Origin: JAGXQV01 sp041674485
Lineage (GTDB): Bacteria; Pseudomonadota; Gammaproteobacteria; Burkholderiales; Sulfuricellaceae
DNA: 14,494 nucleotides
NCBI GenBank assembly: GCA_041674485.1
Contig: JBAYVP010000107.1
Span: forward strand, 1-14,494
Direction of reading: 5' to 3'
Position 1 is the stretch's first letter; every line of letters starts with the position of its first letter. The notes under the pieces are model-generated. The model saw only the letters and a program-made list of their open reading frames with translations. It was not told where the DNA came from and did no database searches. This document shows, piece after piece, positions 14,423 through 14,494 of this stretch. The position numbers and the translations under genes were made by a program.

Positions 14423-14494
14423 ATGCTCTAATGCAATAACAAACGACAACAAATTGTCGCTTGTGAAGTTGCGATTTTCAAGTGAAGGTCGCAA

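Overview
The window looks like chromosome from a moderately GC-rich Gram-negative bacterium. A betaproteobacterium-like host is my best guess, based on the rsmI context, Sec-type signal peptides, a DUF692/DUF2063 pair, an OGT/SPINDLY-type enzyme and dispersed intergenic repeats. No rRNA, tRNA or complete insertion sequence is visible, so the taxonomy is inference only.

Left block (about 1-5912, minus strand). Four genes read leftward: a PsiD-like phosphatidylserine decarboxylase family protein (4401-5735), a 674-residue ferritin-like (VioB-type, PF12902) protein with a cysteine-rich C-terminal region (2086-4110), a DUF692/MNIO enzyme of the HvfB/BufB type (1094-2074) and its DUF2063 partner of the HvfC/BufC type (199-1104). 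The last three are tightly packed, with an 11-nt gap and then an 11-nt overlap. MNIO enzymes with a DUF2063 partner are known to modify cysteines in small precursor peptides such as bufferins. No small precursor is visible here. Instead, the cysteine motifs sit at the C-termini of two large proteins: CKAQGGC in the ferritin-like protein and CKGEGNC in the decarboxylase. The two genes also share a leader motif just upstream of their starts. I read this as a candidate undescribed MNIO system whose substrates are cysteine tails on enzyme-sized proteins. This is the main discovery lead of the window.

Middle block (5913-8283). A 274-bp palindromic, MITE-like element with perfect 20-bp terminal inverted repeats lies just upstream of rsmI (16S rRNA methyltransferase). 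rsmI overlaps by 11 nt a gene for an exported PstS-like periplasmic binding protein. After it comes a CGCAGAGA-rich inverted repeat that has a second, partly homologous copy at 4225-4314, then a strong intrinsic terminator for the converging gene.

Right block (8231-14494). A large exported protein reads leftward (8284-11496); it has an NHL-type beta-propeller, a Thr/Pro/Gly-rich middle and an unrecognised C-terminal region. Divergent from it across 186 bp is a TPR-OGT (SPINDLY-family) glycosyltransferase (11683-14307). Its 3' end is part of a duplicated sequence that flanks a terminator hairpin. The divergent pairing makes the secreted protein one speculative glycosylation target.
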